A DNA stretch of 7,848 nt. Origin: a bacterium. Lineage in GTDB: Bacteria; Actinomycetota; Actinomycetes; Actinomycetales; Actinomycetaceae. The stretch spans positions 1-7,848 of the forward strand of contig JAUNRP010000087.1 of assembly GCA_030544165.1 (NCBI GenBank), read 5' to 3'. The notes beneath the pieces were generated by a model, which searched no databases, had not been told where the DNA came from, and was given only the letters and a program-made list of their open reading frames with translations. Both the position numbers and the translations under genes were made by a program. Positions 1 through 6,673 of this stretch are shown here, piece by piece (the stretch's first letter is position 1; each line of letters opens with the position of its first letter).

Positions 1-1499
1 TCCACCTCGGCGATCTCCTCCCGCATCGCCGCCTGGTAGCCGGCATCGTCCAGTTCACCGCGCCGGTGCGCCGCACGTGCCACGCGGATCTCCTTCGTCT
101 GCGGGAAGGACCCGATCGTGGTGGTGGGAAGTGGCGGCAGGGTGAGCGAGGCCCGCTGCTCCCTCGCGCGCTGGGCGTAGGCCACGCGCGAGGTGGCGCC
201 GTCGTCGATGGCGGAGGTGCGCTCACGGACCTCCGTACGGTGGGTGCCCGGGTGCGCCTCACGGCTGGCGAGTGCGGCGGAGGCCACCTCGACCTCGGAC
301 GCGACCGCCTCCCGCCCCTCGGCGAGCCCACGGGCGAGGGTGACCACCTCGGTCACCTTCTGGTCGGCGAAGGCCAGCCACGAGCGGAGGTCCGGATCGA
401 GGTCGGTCTCCCGCTCGGCGTCGTGGGGTACGTGCAGCAGAGACGTGGACGTCCCGACGACGACGCTCCCCCGCTCCCCGACGCTCGCCTTTAGTTCTTC
501 GAGGGTGTCGAGGGCGGCCGCGAGGTCCGCCCGCCAGATGTTGCGCCCCGAGACGATGCCGGCCACCACGGTCCTGCCGTCCAGCAGCGCGGCGTGATCG
601 CCGGTGGGGAGGGAGCCGCGCACGAGGTCGAGGCCGATCGCCTCCACGGGAGCCGCCGCCACGGCGGGGAAGACCTCGCGGGCCTCGCCGTAGGGGGTGG
701 TGAGCAGGATCGAGGGGCGGCCCTCCACCGCGCCGAGGGTCGCGTACGCCCGCTCGACCGCCTCGGCGAGCTGCGCGGCGGAGACCTCGCCGTCGGCCAC
801 GAGGGCGGGCTCATCGAACTGGATCCAGGGGGCCCCGGCGGCGCCGAGGTCCCGCAGCAGGTCCGCGTAGGCGCCGATCAGGTCATCGAGCCGGTGGAGC
901 GGGATGAAGGCGGTGGCCTCCGCGCCGCCGAGCGCGTAGGCGTCGGAGCCACCATCGCCCACCTCCTCCTTGGCGAGCAGCAGGAAGCTGACGGGACCCA
1001 CGATCACGGGGCGGACCTCGGTGCCCTCGGCGGCCGCCTCGCGGTATTCGCGGACGATCCGGTCCTCCGCGTAGGTGAACGTGGTGGTGGGTGAGATCTC
1101 GGGGACGAGGTAGTGGTAGTTGGAATCGAACCACTTGGTCATCTCGAGGGGCGCGAGCTCGCCCTCTCCGCGCGCGAGGGTGAAGTAGCCGGCGCGGTCC
1201 ACGGCGCCCCCCTCGCCCACGAGGTGGGAGAAGCGGCGCGGGATCGCGCCGAATGTGGTGGCGGCATCGAGCATGTGGTCGTACGCGGTGGCATCCGAGG
1301 GGACCGCGCCCCCGGTGGCGGACAGGCCGAGCTCCACCATCCGGGCCCGGGACTCCCGGCGCACGCCGGCGAGGGCCTCCTCGAGGGCCTCGCCGTCGAT
1401 CCGGCCGGCCCAGAACGCCTCGACGGCCTTCTTCATCTCGCGGTTGCGGCCGATCCGGGGGTATCCGAGCACGGTGGCAGAAGGAAGGGTGTGGGACAT
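1..1499 (-). CDS. metE: Cobalamin-independent methionine synthase MetE (5' part, runs off left edge)
   Basis: MetE transfers the methyl group of 5-methyltetrahydropteroyltri-glutamate to homocysteine, making methionine in the cytosol without cobalamin. The visible 499 residues cover the N-terminal barrel, the linker and the start of the catalytic C-terminal barrel, out of about 755 in the family. Seen: the N-terminal LGYPRIGRNREMKKA block (folate side), KWFDSNYHY at residues 122-130, IQFDEPAL around 227-234, GRNIWRADL, and TTTIGSFPQT near 459-468, whose IGS residues contact homocysteine in E. coli MetE. The zinc ligands lie in the missing C-terminal part. The ATG is preceded by AAGGAG with a 5-nt gap. 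It starts 12 nt after the metF stop, so the two are surely one operon. The frame is open to the window edge, with no sign of damage. Confidence 0.97.
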   Translation of the reverse strand, partial: MSHTLPSATVLGYPRIGRNREMKKAVEAFWAGRIDGEALEEALAGVRRESRARMVELGLSATGGAVPSDATAYDHMLDAATTFGAIPRRFSHLVGEGGAVDRAGYFTLARGEGELAPLEMTKWFDSNYHYLVPEISPTTTFTYAEDRIVREYREAAAEGTEVRPVIVGPVSFLLLAKEEVGDGGSDAYALGGAEATAFIPLHRLDDLIGAYADLLRDLGAAGAPWIQFDEPALVADGEVSAAQLAEAVERAYATLGAVEGRPSILLTTPYGEAREVFPAVAAAPVEAIGLDLVRGSLPTGDHAALLDGRTVVAGIVSGRNIWRADLAAALDTLEELKASVGERGSVVVGTSTSLLHVPHDAERETDLDPDLRSWLAFADQKVTEVVTLARGLAEGREAVASEVEVASAALASREAHPGTHRTEVRERTSAIDDGATSRVAYAQRAREQRASLTLPPLPTTTIGSFPQTKEIRVARAAHRRGELDDAGYQAAMREEIAEV

Positions 1500-1511
1500 G
1501 TGTGCTCCTTG

Positions 1512-2393
1512 TCAGGCGCCCTGGCTGGCCAGGTAGGCGGGGTTCGTGAGGCCGCGCTCACGCAGGTGGGTGAGCACGTCGAGCGCGGGGTGATCGTGGT
1601 TGAAGGTGTAGAGGTGGACGCCGGGGGCACCCACGGCGAGCACCCGGTCCAGGAGCGCGAGCGTCGCGTCCACGCCGCGGCGCAGGCGCACCTCCTCGTC
1701 CTCGGTGGCCAGCAGCGCATCGAGGGTGGCGGGCACGCGGACCCCCGTGAGGTCGAAGAGCCGCTGGAGGCGGCCGCGATCCGTGAGCGGGAGGATGCCG
1801 GGGAGGATCGGGAGGGTGACGCCCGCCTCGCGGGCCCCAGACACGAGAGAGGCGTAGGCCTCCGCATCGTAGAACACCTGGGTGATGGCGTAGTCCGCGC
1901 CGGAGTCCTGCTTGGCGCGCAGGGCGGCGAACTCCCCCGGCCCGTAGTGGCGGCCCGAGGGGTAGGCGGCCACCGCGATCGTCACATCCGGGATCCCTCG
2001 CTCCGACTGGAGCTCCCGGATCAGCTCAACCAGCGCGGCGGAGGACTCGAGCTCGCCCTCCACGTGCTGGAGCTCCGCGTCCGTGGGCGGATCGCCCCGC
2101 AGGGCGAGGAAGTCGGTGACCCCGGCGTCCATGAGGCGCTCGAGGCGAGCGCGGACCTCCGCCCGTGGGCTCGCCACGCAGGTCACGTGTGCCACCACCG
2201 GGATCTCGGTCTCATGGAGGAGGCGGGTGATGAGCTGCTCGGAGCCCTCCCGGGAGGCGCCGGACGCGCCGTAGGTCACCGTGAAGTAGTCGGGGGCCGC
2301 CTCGGCCATGCGCATCATTCGTCCCCAGATGGCCTCGATATTGTTCCCGCGCGGCGGGAACAGTTCGAAGGACACGGTGGGACGGCCGGGCAT
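1512..2393 (-). CDS. metF: 5,10-methylenetetrahydrofolate reductase MetF
   Basis: MetF is a cytosolic FAD enzyme that reduces 5,10-methylene-THF to 5-methyl-THF, the methyl donor used by the adjacent MetE. The 293-residue protein has normal bacterial MetF length and a single barrel. Motifs seen: VSFELFPPRG with the conserved Glu at residue 10, TVTYGASGA (39-46), AHVTC (68-72), LALRGDPP with Asp101, AYPSGRH (143-149), GADYAITQVFYD (165-176, with Gln172), LPGILPLTD (197-205) and GVHLYTFN (258-265). Glu10, Asp101 and Gln172 match E. coli E28, D120 and Q183. The ATG has a strong AGGAGG 5 nt upstream. It lies 103 nt downstream of the fadH stop, and that gap must carry its promoter unless the operon reads through from fadH. 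It is translated just ahead of metE. Confidence 0.97.
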   Translation of the reverse strand: MPGRPTVSFELFPPRGNNIEAIWGRMMRMAEAAPDYFTVTYGASGASREGSEQLITRLLHETEIPVVAHVTCVASPRAEVRARLERLMDAGVTDFLALRGDPPTDAELQHVEGELESSAALVELIRELQSERGIPDVTIAVAAYPSGRHYGPGEFAALRAKQDSGADYAITQVFYDAEAYASLVSGAREAGVTLPILPGILPLTDRGRLQRLFDLTGVRVPATLDALLATEDEEVRLRRGVDATLALLDRVLAVGAPGVHLYTFNHDHPALDVLTHLRERGLTNPAYLASQGA

Positions 2394-2496
2394 GATCCCC
2401 TCCTCATGGCCGCACCTCTGGCGGCCCGGCTCCCATGTTCGTCCCTCGCCCCGCCAATCGCGAAGGCCCGGGGCAGATGTCCCATCATCTGGAACC
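2394..2496 (-). promoter_or_regulatory. metFE leader / fadH-metF gap with two small inverted repeats
   Basis: This 103-nt gap precedes the metF-metE pair. Read on the minus strand it contains AGATG-N6-CATCT (2475-2490), which begins 6 nt past the fadH stop and has the 5-6-5 geometry of a repressor site. It also contains a 6-bp hairpin GGCCGC/GCGGCC with a 7-nt loop (2408-2426), 3 nt upstream of the GAGGAGG ribosome site. I see no clear TANNNT box and nothing long or conserved enough to be a SAM or cobalamin riboswitch. A regulatory role is inferred from position only. Confidence 0.3.
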
Positions 2497-4554
2497 TCAG
2501 AGCCGCGCTGCCGCCTCCGTGGCCTGCCGGATCGCCCTCACTGCGTCCAGTTCGGCAGCAACGTCCGCCCCGCCCACCATGATCGGATCCCGCCCGAGGC
2601 GGCGCAGGTCCTCCGCGAGCCGGTTCTCCGATTCCTGGCCGGTGGCGAGCACCACCGTGTCCACGGCGAGCACGCGGGTGGCGCCGTCCTGCTGGAAGTG
2701 CAGCCCGTCGTCGTCGATCCTGAGGTAGGTGACGCCGCCGTGGAAGGTGACGCCGGCGGCGCGGAGGCGGGACTTGAGGATCCAGCCGGTGGTGCGGCCC
2801 AGGCGCGTGCCGAGCGGGCCGGGCGTGCGCTGGAAGAGGTGGACCTCGCGCGGCTCCCCGCTGGGAGGGGCCGGGCGGGTGAGGCCGCCGGGGCGGGTGA
2901 GGGACTCGTCCACGCCCCAGGTGGCGCGGAACGTGGCGGGGTCCGTGGCGCTCTCGCGCTCGCCCACGAGGTACTCGGCCACGTCGAAGCCCACTCCCCC
3001 GGCGCCCAGGATCGCCACGCGCCGTCCCGCGGTGGCCTCGCCTGACAGCAGGTGCGCGTAGTCGACGACGCTGCGATGCCCCGCCCCCTCGATCTCCGGG
3101 CAGCGGGGAGTGACGCCGGTGGCAAGGGCAATAGTGTCCCAGGTGCCGGCCGCGAGCTCCTCCGCGGTGACGCGGTGGCCGGTGGTGACGGTGACTCCGG
3201 CGGCGGCGAGGCGGGCGCGCCAGTGGTCCAGCAGGGCATCGAACTCGGGTTTGGTGGGGATGCGGCGGGCGTAGTCCATCTGGCCGCCCAGGTGGTTCTC
3301 GGCCTCGAACAGGGTGACGGTGTGGCCGCAGTCCGCGGCCTCGAGCGCGAAGGCGATGCCGGCGGGTCCGGCCCCCACCACGGCCACGGTGCGCCCGGTG
3401 GGTGCGGGGCGATGTTGGGCCCGGTGATCGTGGGTGTGGCGGCCGGCGGGGGCGTGGCCCGGGAAGTCGAGTTCGCGGCCCGCCCTGGGGTTCACCATGC
3501 AGGTGGCGGGGAGGCCGTCAAAGACGTGGTCCAGGCAGGCCTGGTTGCAGGCGATGCACGGCGTGATCAGCTCGGGGGTGCCCGCGGCGGCCTTGGCTAC
3601 GAAGTCCGGGTCCGCGAGCAGCGGTCGCGCGAGGGACACGAGCTGGCAGGTGCCCTCCGCGAGCAGGTCCTCCGCCACGTCCGGGTGGTTGATCCGGTTG
3701 GAGGCGATCACCGGGGCCGTGACCACGTGGGAGATTTCTCGCACGGCGTCCCCCCAGGCGGCGCGTGGGACGGAACCCGCGATGGTGGGGATGGCGGACT
3801 CGTGCCATCCGATCCCGGTGTTGAGGATGTCCGCCCCGGCCGCCTCCACGCCGCGGGCGAGTGCGGTGGTCTGTTCCCTGTCCATGCCGCCCTCCACGAG
3901 GTCGATGGCGGAGATCCGGTAGACGAGCAGCCCATCGCCGAGCCCCTCACGCACCGCCCGCACCACCTCGAGGGGGAAGCGGTTGCGGCGCTCCGCGCTG
4001 CCGCCAAATTCATCCTCGCGGTGGTTGGTGGCGGGCGCCGTGAACTGGGAGATCAGGTAGCCCTCGGAGCCCATGACCTCCACGCCGGCGTACCCGGCCT
4101 CGCGGGCGAGGCGGGCGGCCCGGCCGTAGGCGGCCACCAGGTTCCACACTTCCTGCGTGGTGAGCTCACGGGGCTCGTGGCGGGAGATCCGGGCGCGGAG
4201 TGGGGAGGGCGCCACGCATCCGGGGTGGGGCGCGTAGCGCCCCGCGTGGAGCAACTGGAGCAGGATGCGGCCGCCGGCCTCGTGGACGGCGGCCGTGAGG
4301 TGGGCGTGCGGGGCCAGGTCGGCGTCGTCGTCGAGCACGAGGGCGGTCTCGTCAACGGCGCCCTCGGGGGTGGGCGAGTGGCCGCCGGTGAGGATGAGGC
4401 CCACGCCGCCGCGGACGCGGCGGGTGTAGAAGGCGGCGAGGCGCTCGGGGCCGCGGTCCAGGGTCTCGAGGCGTGTGTGCATGGCGCCCATGACCACGCG
4501 GTTCGGGAGCGTGAATCCGCGGACGGTCAGGGGTGCAAGGAGGCGCTCATACAC
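2497..4554 (-). CDS. fadH: NADPH-dependent 2,4-dienoyl-CoA reductase (FadH family)
   Basis: FadH reduces 2,4-dienoyl-CoA during beta-oxidation of unsaturated fatty acids, using FMN, a 4Fe-4S cluster, FAD and NADPH. At 685 residues it is close to E. coli FadH (672). Domains: an old-yellow-enzyme FMN barrel (about 1-330), cluster cysteines C333, C336, C340 and C352 (Cx2Cx3Cx11C), an FAD fold starting VVGAGPAG (392-399) and an NADPH fold at AILGAGGVG (514-522). The catalytic pair is kept: Tyr166 in SEGYLI and His251 in GIGWHES, matching E. coli Y166 and H252, which argues for a true dienoyl-CoA reductase over a trimethylamine dehydrogenase-like relative. A His-rich linker (371-382) is unusual. 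The start is a GTG that directly follows GGGAGG; homology requires it, since residues 2-11 align with the E. coli N-terminus. It is probably leaderless. It lies between the hydroxylase and metF. Confidence 0.9.
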   Translation of the reverse strand: MYERLLAPLTVRGFTLPNRVVMGAMHTRLETLDRGPERLAAFYTRRVRGGVGLILTGGHSPTPEGAVDETALVLDDDADLAPHAHLTAAVHEAGGRILLQLLHAGRYAPHPGCVAPSPLRARISRHEPRELTTQEVWNLVAAYGRAARLAREAGYAGVEVMGSEGYLISQFTAPATNHREDEFGGSAERRNRFPLEVVRAVREGLGDGLLVYRISAIDLVEGGMDREQTTALARGVEAAGADILNTGIGWHESAIPTIAGSVPRAAWGDAVREISHVVTAPVIASNRINHPDVAEDLLAEGTCQLVSLARPLLADPDFVAKAAAGTPELITPCIACNQACLDHVFDGLPATCMVNPRAGRELDFPGHAPAGRHTHDHRAQHRPAPTGRTVAVVGAGPAGIAFALEAADCGHTVTLFEAENHLGGQMDYARRIPTKPEFDALLDHWRARLAAAGVTVTTGHRVTAEELAAGTWDTIALATGVTPRCPEIEGAGHRSVVDYAHLLSGEATAGRRVAILGAGGVGFDVAEYLVGERESATDPATFRATWGVDESLTRPGGLTRPAPPSGEPREVHLFQRTPGPLGTRLGRTTGWILKSRLRAAGVTFHGGVTYLRIDDDGLHFQQDGATRVLAVDTVVLATGQESENRLAEDLRRLGRDPIMVGGADVAAELDAVRAIRQATEAAARL
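4527..4550 (-). other. Seven-codon micro-ORF overlapping the fadH start, out of frame
   Basis: An ATG 4 nt inside fadH in the +2 frame opens a seven-codon ORF (MSASLHP, stop TGA). Unlike the fadH GTG, it sits at a usable distance from the GGGAGG (4 nt gap). If ribosomes load through that GGGAGG they would choose this ATG and make a dead-end peptide. It may be chance, or a decoy or attenuating start on leadered transcripts. Confidence 0.2.
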
Positions 4555-4560
4555 CCTCCC

Positions 4561-4612
4561 AACAATAAGTCCGGTTTGGCAGCGTACTCACTGCCAAACC
4601 GGACTTATTGTT
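4561..4612 (-). terminator. Perfect 22-bp stem-loop, likely intrinsic terminator of the hydroxylase gene
   Basis: Arms 4561-4582 and 4591-4612 are exact reverse complements (22 bp) around an 8-nt loop, CGTACTCA. On the minus strand the distal arm ends ACTTATTGTT, giving a U-rich end built into the stem; the stem is AT-rich at its base and GC-rich above, as in many actinobacterial terminators. It begins 27 nt after the hydroxylase stop and ends 6 nt before the fadH GTG. The symmetry means it could work in both directions. Alternative: an operator for fadH. Confidence 0.72.
4562..4567 (-). promoter_or_regulatory. Candidate -10 box (TATTGT) for leaderless fadH transcript
   Basis: TATTGT fits the actinobacterial TANNNT -10 pattern and ends exactly 7 nt before the fadH GTG, the spacing expected when transcription starts on the first base of the start codon. 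It lies within the distal arm of the 22-bp stem-loop. No convincing -35 hexamer is seen 16-18 nt further upstream. Confidence 0.4.
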
Positions 4613-4616
4613 TCAA

Positions 4617-4638
4617 GGGGGGGTATCAGGGGGTGGGG
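4617..4638 (+). repeat. G-run cluster, possible G-quadruplex after the hydroxylase stop
   Basis: The plus strand carries runs of seven, five and four G separated by TATCA and T, enough for four G3 tracts with loops of about 1, 5 and 1 nt. It lies between the hydroxylase stop and the stem-loop, on the template strand for that gene, so it could slow polymerase just before the terminator. Quadruplex formation is inferred from pattern alone. Confidence 0.3.
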
Positions 4639-4639
4639 A

Positions 4640-6520
4640 TCAGACGGAGTAGATCTTTCCGAAGAACTCCGGGAGGACCTCGCGGTCGGTGAGCGGGAGC
4701 ACCTGGGCCACGTACTGGTCCGGGCGGACCACCACGATCGCGCCGTCGCGGCTGATCTCACGGATATCGAAGATGTCCGTCTCCGGATCGGTGGCGAACA
4801 CCTTCCAGTTGTCCGTGAGGCCGAACGGGCCCACCTCGGGGCGGAACACGTCCGGCGCCTTGGTCATGTCCACCTCGGTGTAGGGCTGCTGGTAGATGAC
4901 CTTCACATCGAACAGCGAATCGGGATCGGTGCCCTCGGGGGTCAGCTTCGAGATGAAGCTGTCCGCGGAGCCGGCCCACTCGGCCCACTCCGCCACCTTC
5001 GAGTCCTCGCCGGCCGCCGGGGCGTCCGCGAACACGTAGATGCGCCAGCGTCCGTCCGCGGTGGCCAGGTGGCCGAGGTGAACGGGGTTCGAATCGCACA
5101 CCCGGGTCACACCCACGGACTTGAAGCGCTTACCGAGCGTGAAGCCGGCGGCGAGGTCCTGGTGCTCCGGGCCGCCCACCAGGATGCTCTCCGGATACTC
5201 GGTCATGAAGCCCGCCGGGAACTCGGCGGTCTGCACGTAGAACTTCTCGAGCGCGTCCGGGGACTCGAACGAGTCCGGCTTGGCGGCCATCATGGTGGAC
5301 CACTCGCGGTCGAAGTTGATGAGGTCCTGGGCGATCTGCTGGCGCTCCGCGGTGTAGGTGCCAAGCAGGCTGGGCGGGGCCATGCCCTGGAGCACGTGGC
5401 CCAGCTTCCACCCGAGGTTGAAGGCGTCCTGCATGGACACGTTCATGCCCTGGCCGGCCTTGGCGGAGTGGGTGTGGCAGGCGTCGCCCATGATGAACAC
5501 GTGCGGATCGCGCTCGCCGGCCTCCTCGACGGGGACGTCATCGAAGCGGTCGGTCACGCGGTGGCCCACCTCGTACACGCTCCACCACGCCACGTTCTTC
5601 ACGTCCAGCGAGTACGGGTTCAGGATCTCGTTGGCCTTCTTGATGATGGTCTCGAGCGGAGTCTTGCGCACATTGCCCGCGTCGTCCGCCGCCACCTCTC
5701 CAAGGTCCACGTACACGCGGAAGAGGAAACCGCCCTCGCGGGGGATGTGGAGGATCGAGCCCTGCGAGGACTGGATGATGGACTTCAGGCGCACGTCCGG
5801 GAAGTCGGTGTTTGCCATCACGTCCATGACGCCCCACGCGTGGTAGGAGACGCCACCGATGTGCTGGGCGCCGATCGCGTCACGGACCCGGGAGCGGGCG
5901 CCGTCGCCACCCAGGGCGTACTTGGCGCGGATGATGCGCTCCTCGCCCTCCTGCTCACCGGCCGAGCCCACCACCTTGGCCACCACCGGGTACTCCTCAC
6001 CCTCCTGGACCTCGAGAGTGATGAACTCCCACCCGTAGAAGGGGGTCATGCGGGACGGGGAGTTGGCGGCCACCTCGGCGTAGTAGTCGAGCACGCGGGC
6101 CTGGTTCACGATCAGGTGGGGGAACTCGGAGATACCCGTGGCATCATCCGGGGTGCGGGCCACGCGGGTGATCTTGGTGGGGTCCTGGGCGTCCGGCTTC
6201 CAGATGGCGGTCTCGGTGATCCGGTAGGCCTCCTGGATGATCCGCTCGGCGAAGCCGAACGCCTGGAAGGTCTCCACGGAGCGGGCCTGGATACCGTCTG
6301 CCTGGCCGATCACGAGGCGGCCGTCACGCCGCTCCACCATCGCGGTGCGGATCGAGGGGAACGCCGAGAGCTGAGCGAACGCGGCCATGCCGGCGGGACC
6401 GGAACCGATGATGAGGACATCCACCTCCTCCGGGAGTTCGGTGGGGGGATTGAGCCCGACACCCTCGGCGGGCTTGATACGGGGATCTCCGGATACATAT
6501 CCGTGGTGGTGGAACTGCAC
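4640..6520 (-). CDS. FAD-dependent aromatic hydroxylase, 3-hydroxybenzoate 4-monooxygenase (MobA)-like
   Basis: This single-component flavin monooxygenase belongs to the phenol 2-monooxygenase / 3-hydroxybenzoate 4-hydroxylase group; it would hydroxylate a phenolic ring using NADPH and O2, probably 3-hydroxybenzoate to protocatechuate. With the GTG at 6520 it is 626 residues (MobA about 639). Seen: GSGPAG (39-44) for FAD, GQADGI with Asp75, FPH with His135, GGDGARSRVR (204-213), Lys246, Tyr270, GDACHTHSAKAGQGMN (345-360), and a C-terminal thioredoxin-like domain (about 455-626) ending in RPDQYVAQVLPL. Asp75, His135, Lys246 and Tyr270 line up with the Comamonas MobA residues I recall as D75, H135, K247 and Y271, two of which hold the carboxylate. 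A longer frame reaches an ATG at 6595, but GAGGAG 7 nt before the GTG and the family N-terminus (VQFHHHGYVSGDP) favour 6520. Phenol is the alternative substrate. Confidence 0.9.
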   Translation of the reverse strand: MQFHHHGYVSGDPRIKPAEGVGLNPPTELPEEVDVLIIGSGPAGMAAFAQLSAFPSIRTAMVERRDGRLVIGQADGIQARSVETFQAFGFAERIIQEAYRITETAIWKPDAQDPTKITRVARTPDDATGISEFPHLIVNQARVLDYYAEVAANSPSRMTPFYGWEFITLEVQEGEEYPVVAKVVGSAGEQEGEERIIRAKYALGGDGARSRVRDAIGAQHIGGVSYHAWGVMDVMANTDFPDVRLKSIIQSSQGSILHIPREGGFLFRVYVDLGEVAADDAGNVRKTPLETIIKKANEILNPYSLDVKNVAWWSVYEVGHRVTDRFDDVPVEEAGERDPHVFIMGDACHTHSAKAGQGMNVSMQDAFNLGWKLGHVLQGMAPPSLLGTYTAERQQIAQDLINFDREWSTMMAAKPDSFESPDALEKFYVQTAEFPAGFMTEYPESILVGGPEHQDLAAGFTLGKRFKSVGVTRVCDSNPVHLGHLATADGRWRIYVFADAPAAGEDSKVAEWAEWAGSADSFISKLTPEGTDPDSLFDVKVIYQQPYTEVDMTKAPDVFRPEVGPFGLTDNWKVFATDPETDIFDIREISRDGAIVVVRPDQYVAQVLPLTDREVLPEFFGKIYSV

Positions 6521-6527
6521 CTTGGTT

Positions 6528-6533
6528 CTCCTC
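6528..6533 (-). promoter_or_regulatory. Ribosome binding site (GAGGAG) that fixes the hydroxylase start
   Basis: GAGGAG stands 7 nt before the GTG at 6520. The frame extends 25 codons further upstream to an ATG at 6595, but that ATG has no Shine-Dalgarno and abuts a candidate -10 box, so this site decides the start. Confidence 0.8.
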
Positions 6534-6578
6534 ACTACGTTGTGAATCGGTGGGCCTCTGCGCCCGGGTCTGACCGCT

Positions 6579-6590
6579 GGCAGATCTGCC
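6579..6590. repeat. 12-bp perfect palindrome in the hydroxylase 5' leader
   Basis: GGCAGATCTGCC is a perfect palindrome without a spacer, about 50 nt upstream of the hydroxylase ribosome site and just past its candidate transcription start. It could be a small operator or chance. Confidence 0.25.
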
Positions 6591-6599
6591 GCCATGCCA

Positions 6600-6605
6600 A
6601 CTATA
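6600..6605 (-). promoter_or_regulatory. Candidate -10 box (TATAGT) of the hydroxylase promoter
   Basis: TATAGT is close to the consensus TATAAT and lies in the only AT-rich part of the divergent region. Transcription would start near 6593, giving a leader of about 73 nt. There is no good -35 hexamer 16-18 nt upstream, which would fit an activator-dependent promoter. It overlaps one half of the TATAGGA inverted repeat. Confidence 0.4.
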
Positions 6606-6629
6606 GGACCCTTCTCGCGAAATCCTATA
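6602..6629. promoter_or_regulatory. Candidate operator: TATAGGA-N14-TCCTATA inverted repeat
   Basis: Half-sites at 6602-6608 and 6623-6629 are exact 7-bp reverse complements whose centres lie 21 bp apart, two helical turns, as expected for a dimeric regulator on one DNA face. One half overlaps the candidate hydroxylase -10 box. An aromatic-responsive regulator of the hydroxylase is the simplest guess; no regulator gene is in the window. Confidence 0.45.
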
Positions 6630-6673
6630 CGTTTTCAAATATCAAATCTAGTGGTGTCTGCGGGTGACTTCAC

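Noticed and set aside
2394..2496. SAM or cobalamin riboswitch ahead of metF/metE
   Set aside because: The gap is only 103 nt, and neither the conserved cores nor a multi-helix fold could be recognised; only two small inverted repeats are present.
1113..2582. 489-residue plus-strand open frame opposite metE and metF
   Set aside because: Shadow frame crossing two real genes and their ribosome sites, with no family motif.
3052..4692. 546-residue plus-strand open frame opposite fadH
   Set aside because: Low-complexity Gly/Ala/Val-rich translation opposite a well-supported FadH; it even runs through the stem-loop and into the hydroxylase gene.
6521..6595. Upstream ATG at 6595 as the hydroxylase start (651 residues)
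   Set aside because: No Shine-Dalgarno, sits 4 nt from the candidate -10 box, and the extra 25 residues have no counterpart in MobA-type enzymes, which begin at the VQFH position.
4475..6667. 730-residue open frame on the plus strand across the hydroxylase gene
   Set aside because: It is antisense to a gene with clear family motifs; its Gly/His/Leu/Val-rich composition is the usual shadow of GC-rich third positions, and it has no recognisable domain.
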